64,000 bases of DNA from Bradyrhizobium sp. CB3481 (GCF_029714305.1 NZ_CP121647.1:62001-126000), one strand, 5' to 3'; shown: positions 1 through 13,097, counted from the stretch's first letter. The notes: a model not told the origin generated them from the letters alone. Made by a program: numbers and translations.

Positions 1-50
1 GAACACCTGCGGTGCAAAGAGACCTCGCACCCGATTCGGACGACAAGTGA
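1..50 (+). CDS. rbfA: Ribosome-binding factor A, 3' end only
   Basis: Only the last 15 codons and the TGA stop (48-50) are inside the window; the frame begins at base 3 and ends ...LAPDSDDK. The PAVQRDLAPD-like tail resembles alphaproteobacterial RbfA, which helps mature the 30S subunit. The stop overlaps the truB start as TGATG, the usual rbfA-truB coupling. The identity rests on this short tail and on gene order, so it is an inference. Confidence 0.6.
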   Translation, partial: TPAVQRDLAPDSDDK

Positions 51-1198
51 TGACGATGCCCACCGCCAACCGCGTGATCGCGCAGCAAACCGCCGATTCG
101 CACGACGCTGAAAAAAATATTTTTTCAGGCGTCGAGCAAGGCGAGCGCCGCGCGAACGACGATGGTCGCCGCGCGGACGATAACAATCGCCGAGACAACA
201 ACGATCCGCGCAACAAGCAGCAACGCCAGAACAGTCAGCCGCGGCGCGACAAGCGCGACGTTCACGGCTGGGTCGTTCTCGACAAGCCGATCGGCATGAC
301 CTCGACGCACGCGGTCGCCGTACTCAAGCGCTTGTTCCAGGCCAAGCGCGCCGGCCATGCCGGCACGCTCGATCCGCTGGCCTCCGGCGGCCTGCCGATC
401 GCGCTCGGCGAAGCCACCAAGACGGTGCCGTTTGTGATGGACGGCAAGAAGCGCTACCGCTTCACGGTAGCCTGGGGCGAGGAGCGCGACACCGACGATA
501 CCGAGGGACGCGTGGTCAAGACGAGCGACCTGCGGCCGTCGGCCGAGGCGATCCGGGCACTGCTGCCGCAGTTCACCGGCCTGATCGAGCAGATCCCGCC
601 GCAATATTCCGCCATCAAGGTGCAGGGCGAGCGGGCCTATGACTTGGCGCGCGACGGCGAGACCGTCGAACTGAAGCCGCGCCCGGTCGAGATTCACGAA
701 TTAACCCTTGTAGAACATGGAGATAATGGCCAGTCCGTGTTCGAGGCCGAGTGCGGCAAAGGTACTTATGTAAGGGCGTTGGCCCGCGATATCGGCCGGA
801 TTCTGGGCTGTTTCGGCCATATCTGCGCGTTGCGGCGGACTTTGGTCGGCCCGTTCCGCGAGGCGGACATGATTCCGCTGGAAGAGTTGGAGGCTTTATG
901 CAATAGAGCCGCGTCTGGCGAGGGAAGCCTCGCCGACGCGCTTTTGCCCGTTGAGACCGCGCTGGACGACATCCCGGCACTGGCCGTCACACGGGCTGAT
1001 GCGGCAAGGCTCCATCGGGGCCAGGCCGTTTTGTTGCGCGGACGGGATGCGCCCAATAGTAGCGGCACAGTCTATGTCACGGTGGCAGGCCGGCTTCTGG
1101 CCCTCGCCGAAATTGGCAATGGCGAACTCATCCCCAAGCGCGTGTTCAACCTGACCGGGCTGACTGCCAGCCCCGGTCGCAGCAATGAGAGAGTTTGA
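50..1198 (+). CDS. truB: tRNA pseudouridine(55) synthase TruB
   Basis: Converts U55 to pseudouridine in the T-loop of tRNAs. The catalytic core starts around residue 70 ([19 protein letters not shown]) and contains the [13 protein letters not shown] motif with the nucleophilic Asp, then the [16 protein letters not shown] and [12 protein letters not shown] motifs; a PUA-like C-terminus follows. The protein is 382 residues, longer than the roughly 310 of E. coli, because of a disordered N-terminus rich in Arg, Asn, Asp and Gln (about residues 1-68). ATG at 50 is preferred because it overlaps the rbfA stop; GTG at 47 and ATG at 56 are in-frame alternatives. rpsO starts 2 bases after the stop, which indicates one operon. 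Confidence 0.96.
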   Translation: MTMPTANRVIAQQTADSHDAEKNIFSGVEQGERRANDDGRRADDNNRRDNNDPRNKQQRQNSQPRRDKRDVHGWVVLDKPIGMTSTHAVAVLKRLFQAKRAGHAGTLDPLASGGLPIALGEATKTVPFVMDGKKRYRFTVAWGEERDTDDTEGRVVKTSDLRPSAEAIRALLPQFTGLIEQIPPQYSAIKVQGERAYDLARDGETVELKPRPVEIHELTLVEHGDNGQSVFEAECGKGTYVRALARDIGRILGCFGHICALRRTLVGPFREADMIPLEELEALCNRAASGEGSLADALLPVETALDDIPALAVTRADAARLHRGQAVLLRGRDAPNSSGTVYVTVAGRLLALAEIGNGELIPKRVFNLTGLTASPGRSNERV

Positions 1199-1200
1199 CG

Positions 1201-1470
1201 ATGTCGATTACCGCCGAACGCAAAGCGGAAGTCATCAAGACGAATGCCACCAAAGCCGGCGACACCGGTTCGCCCGAAGTGCAGGTTGCGATCCTGTCGG
1301 AACGCATCAACAATCTGACGGGCCACTTCAAGACCCACGTGAAAGACAATCATTCACGCCGCGGCCTTCTGAAGCTCGTGTCGACGCGCCGTTCGCTTCT
1401 CGACTACATCAAGAAGAAGGACGAGGCGCGTTACAAGGCCTTGCTCGAAAAGCATAACATTCGTCGTTGA
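1201..1470 (+). CDS. rpsO: 30S ribosomal protein S15
   Basis: An 89-residue protein with the full S15 signature ([33 protein letters not shown]). S15 binds the central domain of 16S rRNA early in 30S assembly. ATG at 1201 is chosen over the in-frame TTG at 1195 because S15 proteins begin MSIT. It lies directly after truB and upstream of pnp, the conserved truB-rpsO-pnp order; in E. coli S15 represses its own translation through the leader, which was not tested here. Confidence 0.98.
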   Translation: MSITAERKAEVIKTNATKAGDTGSPEVQVAILSERINNLTGHFKTHVKDNHSRRGLLKLVSTRRSLLDYIKKKDEARYKALLEKHNIRR

Positions 1471-1484
1471 TTTGAGCGTACACG

Positions 1485-1507
1485 CGCGCGCAGTTTGCGC
1501 GCGTTTT
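1485..1507 (+). terminator. Probable intrinsic terminator after rpsO
   Basis: An 8-bp perfect GC stem (CGCGCGCA / TGCGCGCG) with a three-base loop is followed by TTTT, 15 bases after the rpsO stop. The T tract is short, so read-through into pnp is possible. Confidence 0.55.
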
Positions 1508-1508
1508 C

Positions 1509-1557
1509 GCATGATCATCCGAAGAAAACGGGCTCCGATTGTCGGAGACGATCATGC
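1509..1557. repeat. Rhizobiales-type intergenic palindrome in the pnp leader
   Basis: An imperfect 49-base palindrome opens with GCATGATC and closes with GATCATGC, with CCGA / TCGG continuing each arm. The GCATGATC...GATCATGC frame is the form I associate with RPE-type palindromes of rhizobia. It would fold as a hairpin in the pnp leader. Confidence 0.55.
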
Positions 1558-1791
1558 GCAAGGGAGCATCATCCGATCAGGATCATGCTCGACAACGTCC
1601 AGCAGCAATCCGGCCGCTGGACAGGGCAAGGTGCCCGTGACTGCCGAGAGGATGGACGCCATCCGAAAGATAAAGACCATGGCAGGATCGCCGGATGCTG
1701 ATCTCCCATTGCGATCAGCATCTCGCCATCTTGCGCATGGTCTTTGTGTTTTTGGGCGCTGCTCTCTCGTGAACCCATGAAAGAAACCGAT
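1558..1791. other. pnp leader, no gene seen
   Basis: This 234-base stretch between the palindrome and pnp holds no convincing gene: short open frames show no family motif. It is probably 5' untranslated RNA of pnp. E. coli pnp has a structured leader cut by RNase III for autoregulation, but no equivalent structure was identified here. Confidence 0.5.
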
Positions 1792-3948
<2,157 letters not shown>

Positions 3949-3968
3949 GGCATCGCTAAAATGTGAAC

Positions 3969-3998
3969 AAGGGGGCGGCCGAACGGCCGCCCTTTTTT
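3969..3998 (+). terminator. Intrinsic terminator of pnp
   Basis: GGGCGGCC - GAAC - GGCCGCCC stem-loop followed by six T, 20-50 bases after the pnp stop. A-rich bases before the stem would extend pairing with the T run. Confidence 0.9.
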
Positions 3999-4177
3999 GT
4001 TGCCCGCCGGGGTTACATTGCCGGGACGGCAGCACCTGTGCGATTACGTCGCAGGTTGATGAGGAGAGAAACGAGACCCGATTCCACCCCTCATCCGTAA
4101 CTTGTCACCCGCAGCGGCCTACGGCGTTCCATCCCAACGCATATTCACAGAGTTCATCTACAGGTAAGGAGAAGTCG

Positions 4178-4924
4178 ATGTCATCCATGTCCCGGCGCCA
4201 TCTGATGTTTGCTGCAACCGGTCTTGCAGCTGCGGTTGCAGCCCCACGTCTCGTCTTTGCGCAGGCGGCCGCTCCTGCCCCGGCGGAGGCCCCGACCGGC
4301 CCCTTCACGCTGCCGGCACTGACCTATCCGACCAATGCGTTCGAGCCCCACATCGACGCCAAGACGATGGAAATCCATCACGGCAAACACCACGCCGCCT
4401 ACGTCGCCAATCTCAACAATGTCGCCAAGACCAACCCGCAGCTTGGGACGGCGAAGATCGAGGACGTGCTCGGCAATCTGAATGCGCTCGACGACAGCAT
4501 CAAATTCACCGTCCGCAACAATCTCGGCGGCCATGCCAACCACACCATGTTCTGGGAGATCATGGGCCCGAACGGCGGCAAGCCTGAAGGCGAAGTGCTC
4601 GCCGCGATCGACCGCGACCTCGGCGGCATGGAAAAATTCCAGAACGACTTTAACGCCGCCGGCGGACGCCAGTTCGGCTCCGGCTGGGTGTTCGTCACCG
4701 TCAACAAGGACGGCAAGCTCGCGATCGAGACCCGGCCGAACCAGGACAATCCGATGATGGACGGCAAACGCGCGTTGATGGGCAACGACGTCTGGGAGCA
4801 CGCCTATTATCTGAACTACCAGAACCGCCGTGCCGATTATCTCAAGGCGTGGTGGAATACGGTGAACTGGGCCAAAATCGCCGAGCGCTATGCGGCAGCA
4901 AAGGCCGGCACGCTCGGCGTGTGA
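4178..4924 (+). CDS. Tat-exported Fe/Mn superoxide dismutase
   Basis: Dismutates superoxide to peroxide and oxygen. The 248 residues start with a twin-arginine signal (SRRHLMFAATGL, residues 5-16; cleavage likely near AQA at 28-30), so the enzyme should act in the periplasm. The SOD fold follows (PALTYPTNAFEPHID), with predicted metal ligands His67 (HHGKHH), His122 (NHTMFWE), Asp204 and His208 (NDVWEHAYYLNY). The sequence does not settle iron versus manganese. The start has a good AAGGAG site. katG and oxyR are next door, so this is an oxidative-stress neighbourhood, though the gene appears to be a single transcription unit. Confidence 0.93.
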   Translation: MSSMSRRHLMFAATGLAAAVAAPRLVFAQAAAPAPAEAPTGPFTLPALTYPTNAFEPHIDAKTMEIHHGKHHAAYVANLNNVAKTNPQLGTAKIEDVLGNLNALDDSIKFTVRNNLGGHANHTMFWEIMGPNGGKPEGEVLAAIDRDLGGMEKFQNDFNAAGGRQFGSGWVFVTVNKDGKLAIETRPNQDNPMMDGKRALMGNDVWEHAYYLNYQNRRADYLKAWWNTVNWAKIAERYAAAKAGTLGV

Positions 4925-4985
4925 GCGCGGGACGGCCGCTTAAGCACGTTGAAATTTGAATTGGTTGCGACCACGAAGAAGGTGC

Positions 4986-5106
4986 GCTCCCTCTCCCGCT
5001 TGCGGGGGAGGGTCGGGGTGGGGGTGTCTCCACGGGCGACACTACCCGAGTGGAGAGAGCCCCCACCCGGCGCTTCGCGCCGACCTCCCCGCAAGCGGGA
5101 GAGGTA
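4986..5106. repeat. Family B inverted repeat (CTCTCCCGCTTGCGGGG type)
   Basis: Two inverted copies of a CTCTCCCGCTTGCGGGGGAG core, followed by a GGGTGGGGG stretch and its complement, face each other and could form one long hairpin. A second locus of the same family lies at 49617-49789 between trpB and trpA. Non-coding and intergenic. Confidence 0.8.
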
Positions 5107-5168
5107 AAGCGCCCGCCTGCGGCCAATCCCATCCAACCAACAATCATCATGCTCCTTAGCCCGAAATC

Positions 5169-5196
5169 AAAAGGGCGGCCCGTGAGGCCGCCCTTT
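5169..5196 (-). terminator. Intrinsic terminator of katG
   Basis: Read on the minus strand: AAAGGGCGGCC - TCAC - GGGCCGCCCTTTT, 18 bases beyond the katG stop. The A and T flanks make it able to work in both directions. Confidence 0.85.
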
Positions 5197-5213
5197 CATT
5201 TAAGCCGTGAGGC

Positions 5214-7409
<2,196 letters not shown>

Positions 7410-7445
7410 CTAAGCAGGCCCATCCATCAGGGGAAGTTGATTTTA

Positions 7446-7484
7446 ATGATCGAACCGATAAGATTGTCTGATAAGATTATCTGA
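7446..7484 (+). other. 12-codon upstream ORF overlapping the oxyR start
   Basis: ATG at 7446 opens a frame of 12 codons (MIEPIRLSDKII) whose TGA overlaps the oxyR ATG as TGATG. A purine-rich AGGGGAAG lies about 10 bases upstream, whereas oxyR itself has no Shine-Dalgarno sequence. This geometry would allow translational coupling. Expression is not shown. Confidence 0.35.
7457..7481. promoter_or_regulatory. Tandem palindromes at katG/oxyR, candidate OxyR site
   Basis: GATAAGATTGTC (7457-7468) and GATAAGATTATC (7470-7481) are near-identical, with 13-base spacing; the second is a palindrome of form GATAA-N2-TTATC. They end 2 bases before the oxyR ATG and lie 90-114 bases upstream of katG. LysR-type tetramers bind such spaced dyads, so this is the best OxyR operator candidate. 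No footprint data were available. Confidence 0.55.
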
Positions 7485-8422
7485 TGTTCCAGATTACGCT
7501 TAGGCAGCTCCGCTATTTCGACGCGCTGGCCCGTCACGGCCATTTCGGGCGCGCGGCCGAGGCCTGTTCCATCTCGCAGCCGGCGCTCTCGATGCAGATC
7601 AAGGAAATGGAGGAGGCCCTGGGCGGCGTGCTGCTGGAACGCGGCGCGCGGCAGGTTTCCCTGACGAAGTTCGGTGAGGAAATCGTCCAGCGGGTCCGTG
7701 ACATCCTGCGATCGGTCGATGAGCTCGGCGATTTCGCCCGCGCCTCACAGGACCGGCTCGCCGGGCGGCTGCGCATCGGCGTGATCCCGACGATCGCGCC
7801 CTATCTGCTGCCGAAAGTGATCGAGAATCTTTCGCGCATGCATCCGGAACTCGACATTCACGTTCGCGAGACCCAGACGCCGCGGCTGATCAAGGAGGTC
7901 ACCGAGGGCCGGCTGGATACCGCGATCGTCGCGCTGCCGGTTTCGCAACCCTCGCTGACCGAGGTCGCGTGCTTTTCGGAGACGTTTCTGCTGGTGCGGC
8001 CGGGCTGGGACGAAGGCACGCCGGTGCCGAGCCACGAAAGCTTGCGCGAAATGCGGCTGCTGCTGCTCGAGGAGGGCCATTGTTTCCGCGACCAGGCGCT
8101 GTCGTTCTGCAACATGCAGTCGTCGCCGCCGCGCGAAGTGCTGGACGCAAGCTCGCTGTCGACCCTCGTTCAGATGGTCGGCGCCGGGATCGGCGTCACC
8201 TTGATTCCGGAAATGGCCGTCGGCGTGGAGACACGATCGGCGTCGGTCTCGGTCGCGCGCTTCAAGAACCCGCAGCCGTCGCGCACCATCGGCATGGTCT
8301 GGCGCAAGACAAGTCCGCTTGCCGGCCAGCTGCTGCAGATCTCCGAAGTGGTCTGCCTCGCGGCGGATGCGTTGCGCGCGCAGCGCGAGGCGAAGTCATC
8401 GTCGCGGAAAGCGCGGACTTGA
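7484..8422 (+). CDS. oxyR: Hydrogen-peroxide sensor OxyR (LysR family)
   Basis: A 312-residue LysR-type regulator: N-terminal winged helix-turn-helix (residues 5-62, TLRQLRYFDALARHGHFGRA) and an effector domain with the two redox cysteines of OxyR at Cys200 and Cys209 (EEGHCFRDQALSFC, matching Cys199/Cys208 of E. coli). Disulfide formation by peroxide would switch on katG, which is divergent. The start fits LysR alignments but has no ribosome-binding site; the tandem palindromes occupy that place and a 12-codon upstream ORF overlaps the ATG. Confidence 0.94.
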   Translation: MFQITLRQLRYFDALARHGHFGRAAEACSISQPALSMQIKEMEEALGGVLLERGARQVSLTKFGEEIVQRVRDILRSVDELGDFARASQDRLAGRLRIGVIPTIAPYLLPKVIENLSRMHPELDIHVRETQTPRLIKEVTEGRLDTAIVALPVSQPSLTEVACFSETFLLVRPGWDEGTPVPSHESLREMRLLLLEEGHCFRDQALSFCNMQSSPPREVLDASSLSTLVQMVGAGIGVTLIPEMAVGVETRSASVSVARFKNPQPSRTIGMVWRKTSPLAGQLLQISEVVCLAADALRAQREAKSSSRKART

Positions 8423-8477
8423 ATCCTTCAGTCCCGCCGTCGAATTCGACAGCCCGAAGAGACCACGAAAGCATCCG

Positions 8478-8931
8478 ATGCCGCAGCCTGTGATCCGCCC
8501 CGCCCGGTCCGACGAGTATGACGAGATCGCGCGCGTCTGGATGAACAGCTGGTGTTCGACTGGGCTGGAAGACGCCAGCGATTCCCTGCTGGCCAAGTTG
8601 CGCACGCGCATCCCGATGGAAGTGGAAAAGGGCTGGAGCCTTTACGTCGCCGACGACGAGGGCGTGCTGGCGGCGATGCTCGCATTGCATGTGTCCGACC
8701 ATTATCTCGACCAGCTGTTCGTCGCGCCCGAATATCAGAGCAGTAGTCTCGGGCGCCGCCTGCTCGCCTTCACGCGGCAACAAATGCCTGACGAGATCTG
8801 GCTGCGCTGCGCGCGGGAATGAAAAGGCGTGGCGCTGGTACGAGCGCGAAGGCTTTATGTTCGAGAAAGAAGAGCTCGAGCCGAAGAACGGTTTCATGAT
8901 GAAATACTATCGATGGCGAAAATCGGCCTGA
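8478..8931 (+). pseudogene. GNAT acetyltransferase broken by a frameshift
   Basis: Two overlapping frames together encode one GNAT domain. The first (8478-8822) runs MPQPVIRPARSDEYDEIARVW to DEIWLRCARE and stops; the second frame then supplies GNEKAWRWYEREGF and a normal end ...YYRWRKSA at 8931. The break sits in an alternating CG run near 8808-8816, where restoring one CG dinucleotide would give LRCARGNEKAWRWYEREGF. The acetyl-CoA loop (QSSSLGRRLL) is in the first part, but the C-terminal strand is cut off. It is either a true slippage mutation or an assembly error. The substrate is unknown. Confidence 0.8.
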
Positions 8932-9011
8932 AAGCCGCAGCGTTGCTTGCGGACGGAGCGCGCACGCTGTAGTTTTTGTCCTTGTCGTCATCAACTGTCT
9001 TCGTTCGGATC

Positions 9012-9842
9012 ATGTTGCGTAACATCACTGCCGCCGTCATCCTCATGTCATGCTTCACGACAGCGGGATGGGCTCAAACCCCTGCAACAAACCCGGCGGC
9101 AGCGCCATCTTCCAAACCTGTGGCGAAAAAGGCGGCGCCGAAGGCCAAGGCCGCCACGAAACCGCCGGTTGCCGAGACCGGCCCTTGCCGGCTTGGCATC
9201 ATTGCGGCGATCGAGGATCGCTTTTCGGTGCAGAAATTCGGGCTCACGGTCTTTGAGACCGAGGTGAGCGCGGTCGCGGTCAACGGATGGGGACTGGACG
9301 ATCTCGCCGTTGCGCGGATACGCGCGGTGACCGGCGCCGATCCGGGGGTAAGGCGGATCGGATATCCAAAAGGCGCGTTCGAGCCCTTCTATAACCCGAC
9401 ATCGCGATTTCTGCCCGATCCTCGCGAGGGCCTTTCGGCGATCGTCAAAAGCATCACGCCGACCGCGAACTGCGAACGATATCTTGTCCTGACCAGATAC
9501 AAGACACAGCTTGCAAACACCAATCTCACACTGGACGGTGTCGGCGTTTATAGCCGCGGACTTGGCTCGGTCCTCAGGCGCGCAGAACTTTTCGCCAATG
9601 TTTCATTGAGTATGCTCGACGGCAGCACCTATGAGAGGATCAACCGCCCGCTCGGGAATTTTGGCGCGAGGCTGGCCCGAGGGCTGCAACTGGGCGAGGA
9701 TCCGCTCACGAAGCTCGATAACTCGGAGTTCCCTGAGCCGGCGGCCGCGGCCGCAGGAAACGCAACGCTTCGCGAGAGGACGCGCGCGCTGATTGCGGCG
9801 CGTCTTGACGAGGTTCTGCCAAGTTATCTCAGCAATGATTGA
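9012..9842 (+). CDS. Exported protein of unknown function
   Basis: I do not recognise a family. The 276-residue product starts with a signal peptide (MLRNITAAVILMSCFTTAGWAQ), then an Ala/Pro/Lys-rich linker (about 23-58) and a globular domain with Cys at about 60 (GPCRLGIIAAIEDRF) and a second Cys in PTANCERYLVL, possibly a disulfide. It is likely periplasmic or envelope-associated. An in-frame start at 8976 would add 12 residues before the signal peptide and is less likely. It stands alone between the broken acetyltransferase and the GST. Confidence 0.75.
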   Translation: MLRNITAAVILMSCFTTAGWAQTPATNPAAAPSSKPVAKKAAPKAKAATKPPVAETGPCRLGIIAAIEDRFSVQKFGLTVFETEVSAVAVNGWGLDDLAVARIRAVTGADPGVRRIGYPKGAFEPFYNPTSRFLPDPREGLSAIVKSITPTANCERYLVLTRYKTQLANTNLTLDGVGVYSRGLGSVLRRAELFANVSLSMLDGSTYERINRPLGNFGARLARGLQLGEDPLTKLDNSEFPEPAAAAAGNATLRERTRALIAARLDEVLPSYLSND

Positions 9843-9920
9843 GCGAGGTCGCTGCAAGCCGACCGGCATGTCGCTTGAACCGCCGCCGCTGCTCGCCCAA
9901 CGCCGATGAAAGGTTTTGCC

Positions 9921-10517
9921 ATGATAAAACTCTATTGGTCGCCCCGCTCGCGCTCGTTCTCCGCAATCTGGCTCTTGGAAGAATCCGGGCTGCCTTATGA
10001 ACGCGTGCTGACCGACATTTCGACCGGCGCGCAGAAGGCGCCGGAATATCTCGCGATCAATCCGATGGGCAAGGTGCCCGCTTTGCAGGACGGCGAGGCT
10101 GCGCTCGGCGAGGCGGCGGCGATCTGCGCCTATATCGCCGACCGCTATCCGGAAACCAATCTCGCGCCTGATGTCACCGATCCGCTGCGGGCGCGTTATC
10201 TGCAGTGGCTGTTTTTCTCACCAAGCTGCATCGAGCCGGCGATCATCCAGATCTACACCAAGCTGGAAGTGCCGCCGAGCACGGCGGCATGGGGCAGCGC
10301 GACCCAGACCTTCGATGTGCTCGACGCCGCGCTGCAGAAAGGCCCCTGGATTCTCGGCGAAAGATTCTCGGCTGCCGACATCACGATCGGCGCCGGGCTG
10401 AACTTTGCGGTGCGGGTATTCAAGATAGTGCCGTCGCGGCCGTCATTCGACGCCTATCTCGATCGCATCGTGTCGCGACCGGCGTTTCAGCGCGCCGAGA
10501 AGATCGCCGCGGGGTGA
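9921..10517 (+). CDS. Glutathione S-transferase family protein
   Basis: A 198-residue cytosolic GST. The thioredoxin-like N-domain starts MIKLYWSPRSRSFSAIWLLEE, with the cis-Pro glutathione-binding motif MGKVPALQDGEAALGEAAAI; a helical C-domain follows (ILGERFSAADITIGAGL). It probably conjugates or reduces electrophiles with glutathione; the substrate cannot be told. ATG at 9921 has an AAAGG site, and fits better than ATG at 9906. Confidence 0.88.
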   Translation: MIKLYWSPRSRSFSAIWLLEESGLPYERVLTDISTGAQKAPEYLAINPMGKVPALQDGEAALGEAAAICAYIADRYPETNLAPDVTDPLRARYLQWLFFSPSCIEPAIIQIYTKLEVPPSTAAWGSATQTFDVLDAALQKGPWILGERFSAADITIGAGLNFAVRVFKIVPSRPSFDAYLDRIVSRPAFQRAEKIAAG

Positions 10518-10520
10518 AAT

Positions 10521-10606
10521 GCGTAGGATGGTGGAGCGAAGCGATACCCATCATCGCTCCGCTTAGGGATTCGATGGGTTTCGCTGCGCTCTACCCATCC
10601 TACGAC
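10521..10606. repeat. Intergenic palindrome, CGTAGGATGG type
   Basis: A long inverted repeat begins CGTAGGATGG and ends CCATCCTACG, with inner arms GAGCGAAGCGATACCCATC / GATGGGTTTCGCTGCGCTC. It lies 3 bases after the GST stop and 13 bases before the fabV stop, between convergent genes, and may act as a two-way terminator structure. Confidence 0.75.
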
Positions 10607-10619
10607 ACTCACCAAGGGC

Positions 10620-11789
10620 TCACGTGACCACGCGGGGATCCACGTCCGCCGCGTAATCGACGCCGTCGATGCCAAAGCCGAACAGGCGAAGAAATTCTCT
10701 CCTGTATTCCGGAAGGTCCGCCAGTTCGCCGAGCGTCTCCGTGGAGAGCAGCGGCCAGCGTCGCGACACCTCCTTCTGAACGTCCGGCGAAAGCTCCCAA
10801 TCATCGACCCGAAGGCGCATCGCGTCGTCAACTTCGGCATTCGGGCCAAGACGCATGCGGAACAGGCGATCGATCTGTTCGATGCAGCCTTCGTGGAGCC
10901 CGAGCTGCTTCATCACCTTGAACAGCACCGTGCCATAGAGCGGCACCACCGGGATCGCCGAGCTCGCTTGCGTCACGACGGCCTTCAGCGCCACCACGCG
11001 GGCGGCGTCCTGGCCGAGTCTGCTGCGGATCTCTTCTGCCTTGCGGTCAAGATCGACCTTGGCGCGACCTAGCGTACCATGCCAGTAGATCGGCCAAGTC
11101 AGTTCGCTGCCGATATAGGTGTAGTTCAGCGTCCGGAAGCCGGGCGCCAGCACACCGGCGTCCGCGAGCTGGTCGATCCAGCGCTTCCAGTCCTCGCCGC
11201 CCATCACCGCGACGGTCGCGGTGGCCTCATCTTCGCTCGCCGGTGCAATGGTGGTCTCATAGACCTCACCGGTTTCGGTGTTGAGGGTCTTGATGTCGAC
11301 GGGAGCGCCGAGCGGCTTGATCGCCGAGCGCCAGGTCTTGCCGGTGACCGGATCGGTGCGGACCGGCGCGGCCATGCTGTAGACCAGCAGGTCGAGCTGT
11401 CCGAACTTTTCACGCACACAGTCGATGAAGGTCTTCTTCAGCTCGTCGGAGAAGGCGTCGCCCTCGAGCGTGAGGGGAGACCGTCCGATCTTCTGCGCCT
11501 CGATCTCGAAGGCGCGGTTGTTGTAGAAGCCGGCGCTGCCTGTCCTGGTCGCTGTGGGCTCGCGCTCCAATGATACGCCGATGGTGTCCGCCCCGCCGGC
11601 GAAAGTCGCAACGATGCGGCTCGCGAGGCCGTACCCCGTCGAACATCCCAGCACGGCGACGCGCTTGGGACATTCCGCAATCGGGCCCTGGTGCAGAACG
11701 TAAGCAATCTGCTCACGGACGTTCGTGGCGCAGCCGGCGGGATGCGCCGTCGTGCAGATGAACCCTCGCACGCGCGGTTCAATAATCAT
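10620..11789 (-). CDS. fabV: FabV-type enoyl-ACP reductase
   Basis: NADH-dependent reduction of trans-2-enoyl thioesters, the last step of fatty acid elongation. The 389 residues begin MIIEPRVRGFICTTAHPAGC, as FabV proteins do, carry the nucleotide-binding motif VAVLGCSTGYGLASRI (45-59), and have the catalytic Tyr235-X8-Lys244 pair (YWHGTLGRAK) at the positions known for FabV. The ATG at 11789 has GGAG 5 bases upstream; GTG at 11795 is an alternative. It follows fabA-fabB on the same strand, a place often taken by fabI in related genomes. FabV enzymes are generally little affected by triclosan. Confidence 0.93.
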   Translation of the reverse strand: MIIEPRVRGFICTTAHPAGCATNVREQIAYVLHQGPIAECPKRVAVLGCSTGYGLASRIVATFAGGADTIGVSLEREPTATRTGSAGFYNNRAFEIEAQKIGRSPLTLEGDAFSDELKKTFIDCVREKFGQLDLLVYSMAAPVRTDPVTGKTWRSAIKPLGAPVDIKTLNTETGEVYETTIAPASEDEATATVAVMGGEDWKRWIDQLADAGVLAPGFRTLNYTYIGSELTWPIYWHGTLGRAKVDLDRKAEEIRSRLGQDAARVVALKAVVTQASSAIPVVPLYGTVLFKVMKQLGLHEGCIEQIDRLFRMRLGPNAEVDDAMRLRVDDWELSPDVQKEVSRRWPLLSTETLGELADLPEYRREFLRLFGFGIDGVDYAADVDPRVVT

Positions 11790-11873
11790 GCCCACTCCGT
11801 TTCGGATTGTTGCAAGGTCACCACCCGCCGCCTGCGAGGCTGTTGCCGCAAACGAGCGATCGCAAAAACCAAA

Positions 11874-13097
11874 TCAAGCGTCCATCCGCTTGAACACCAG
11901 CGTGGCGTTGGTGCCGCCGAAGCCGAAGGAGTTCGACAGCACGGTGCCGAGCTTGGCGTTGTCGATGCGCTTGCGCACGATCGGCATGTCGGCGAAGATA
12001 GGATCGAGCTCGGTGATATGGGCGCTCTCGCAGACGAAACCGTTGTTCATCATCAGCAGCGAATAGATCGCTTCCTGCACGCCGGTGGCGCCGAGCGAGT
12101 GGCCGGTCAGCGCCTTGGTCGCCGAAATCGGCGGGCACTTCTCGCCGGTGCCGAACACTTTTCGAATCGCCTCGATCTCCGGCGGGTCGCCGGCCGGCGT
12201 CGAGGTGGCGTGCGGGTTGATGTAGTCGATCGGCGTCTTCACGGTCGACATCGCCATGCGCATGCAGCGCTCGGCACCCTCGCCCGACGGCGCGACCATG
12301 TCGTAACCGTCTGACGTCGCGCCATAGCCGACCACTTCGGCATAGATGCGCGCGCCGCGCGCCTTGGCGTGCTCGAGCTCTTCCAGCACCACGACGCCGG
12401 CGCCGCCGGCGATGACGAAGCCGTCGCGGCTGATGTCGTAGGGCCGCGAGGCAGTGGCAGGCGTATCGTTGTATTTCGAGGACATCGCGCCCATGGCGTC
12501 GAACAGCACCGACAGCGACCAGTCGAGCTCCTCGCAGCCGCCGGCGAAGATCACGTCCTGCTTGCCGATCTGGATCGTCTCATAGGCGTTGCCGATGCAA
12601 TGGTTCGAGGTCGCGCAGGCCGAGGAGATCGAGTAGTTCACGCCCTTGATCTTGAACCAGGTCGCAAGCGTGGCCGACGCGGTCGACGACATCGCCTTCG
12701 GCACCGCAAACGGTCCGACGCGCTTCGGCCCCTTGGTGCGGGTGATATCGGCGGATTCGACGATGGTGCGCGCGGACGGCCCGCCCGAGCCCATGATGAT
12801 GCCGGTACGGACATCGGATACTTCAGCCGGCGTCAGGCCGGAATCCTGGATCGCCTGCTCCATCGCAACGTGATTCCACGCCGCGCCCTCGCCGAGAAAG
12901 CGCATCGCGCGGCGGTCGATGACGTCGGTCGGATTGAGCGTCGGCGCACCTTGCACCTGCGAACGGAAGCCCATTTCGGCATACTTCGCCGCGCGCGTGA
13001 TTCCGGACTTCGCGTCGTGAAGGCTCGCAAGCACTTCCTGGGTGTTGTTTCCGATGGATGAGACGATCCCCATCCCCGTGATGACAACCCGCTTCAT
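11874..13097 (-). CDS. fabB: 3-oxoacyl-ACP synthase I (FabB)
   Basis: Condensing enzyme that elongates cis-unsaturated acyl-ACP with malonyl-ACP. The 407 residues have the catalytic triad Cys161 ([10 protein letters not shown]), His296 ([11 protein letters not shown]) and His333, plus Lys328 ([15 protein letters not shown]). The start at 13097 ([18 protein letters not shown]) has GAGG 5 bases upstream; the open frame extends further upstream only through the antisense-like frame of fabA. The gene is 59 bases behind fabA and 84 bases ahead of fabV, most likely one operon. Confidence 0.96.
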   Translation of the reverse strand: MKRVVITGMGIVSSIGNNTQEVLASLHDAKSGITRAAKYAEMGFRSQVQGAPTLNPTDVIDRRAMRFLGEGAAWNHVAMEQAIQDSGLTPAEVSDVRTGIIMGSGGPSARTIVESADITRTKGPKRVGPFAVPKAMSSTASATLATWFKIKGVNYSISSACATSNHCIGNAYETIQIGKQDVIFAGGCEELDWSLSVLFDAMGAMSSKYNDTPATASRPYDISRDGFVIAGGAGVVVLEELEHAKARGARIYAEVVGYGATSDGYDMVAPSGEGAERCMRMAMSTVKTPIDYINPHATSTPAGDPPEIEAIRKVFGTGEKCPPISATKALTGHSLGATGVQEAIYSLLMMNNGFVCESAHITELDPIFADMPIVRKRIDNAKLGTVLSNSFGFGGTNATLVFKRMDA

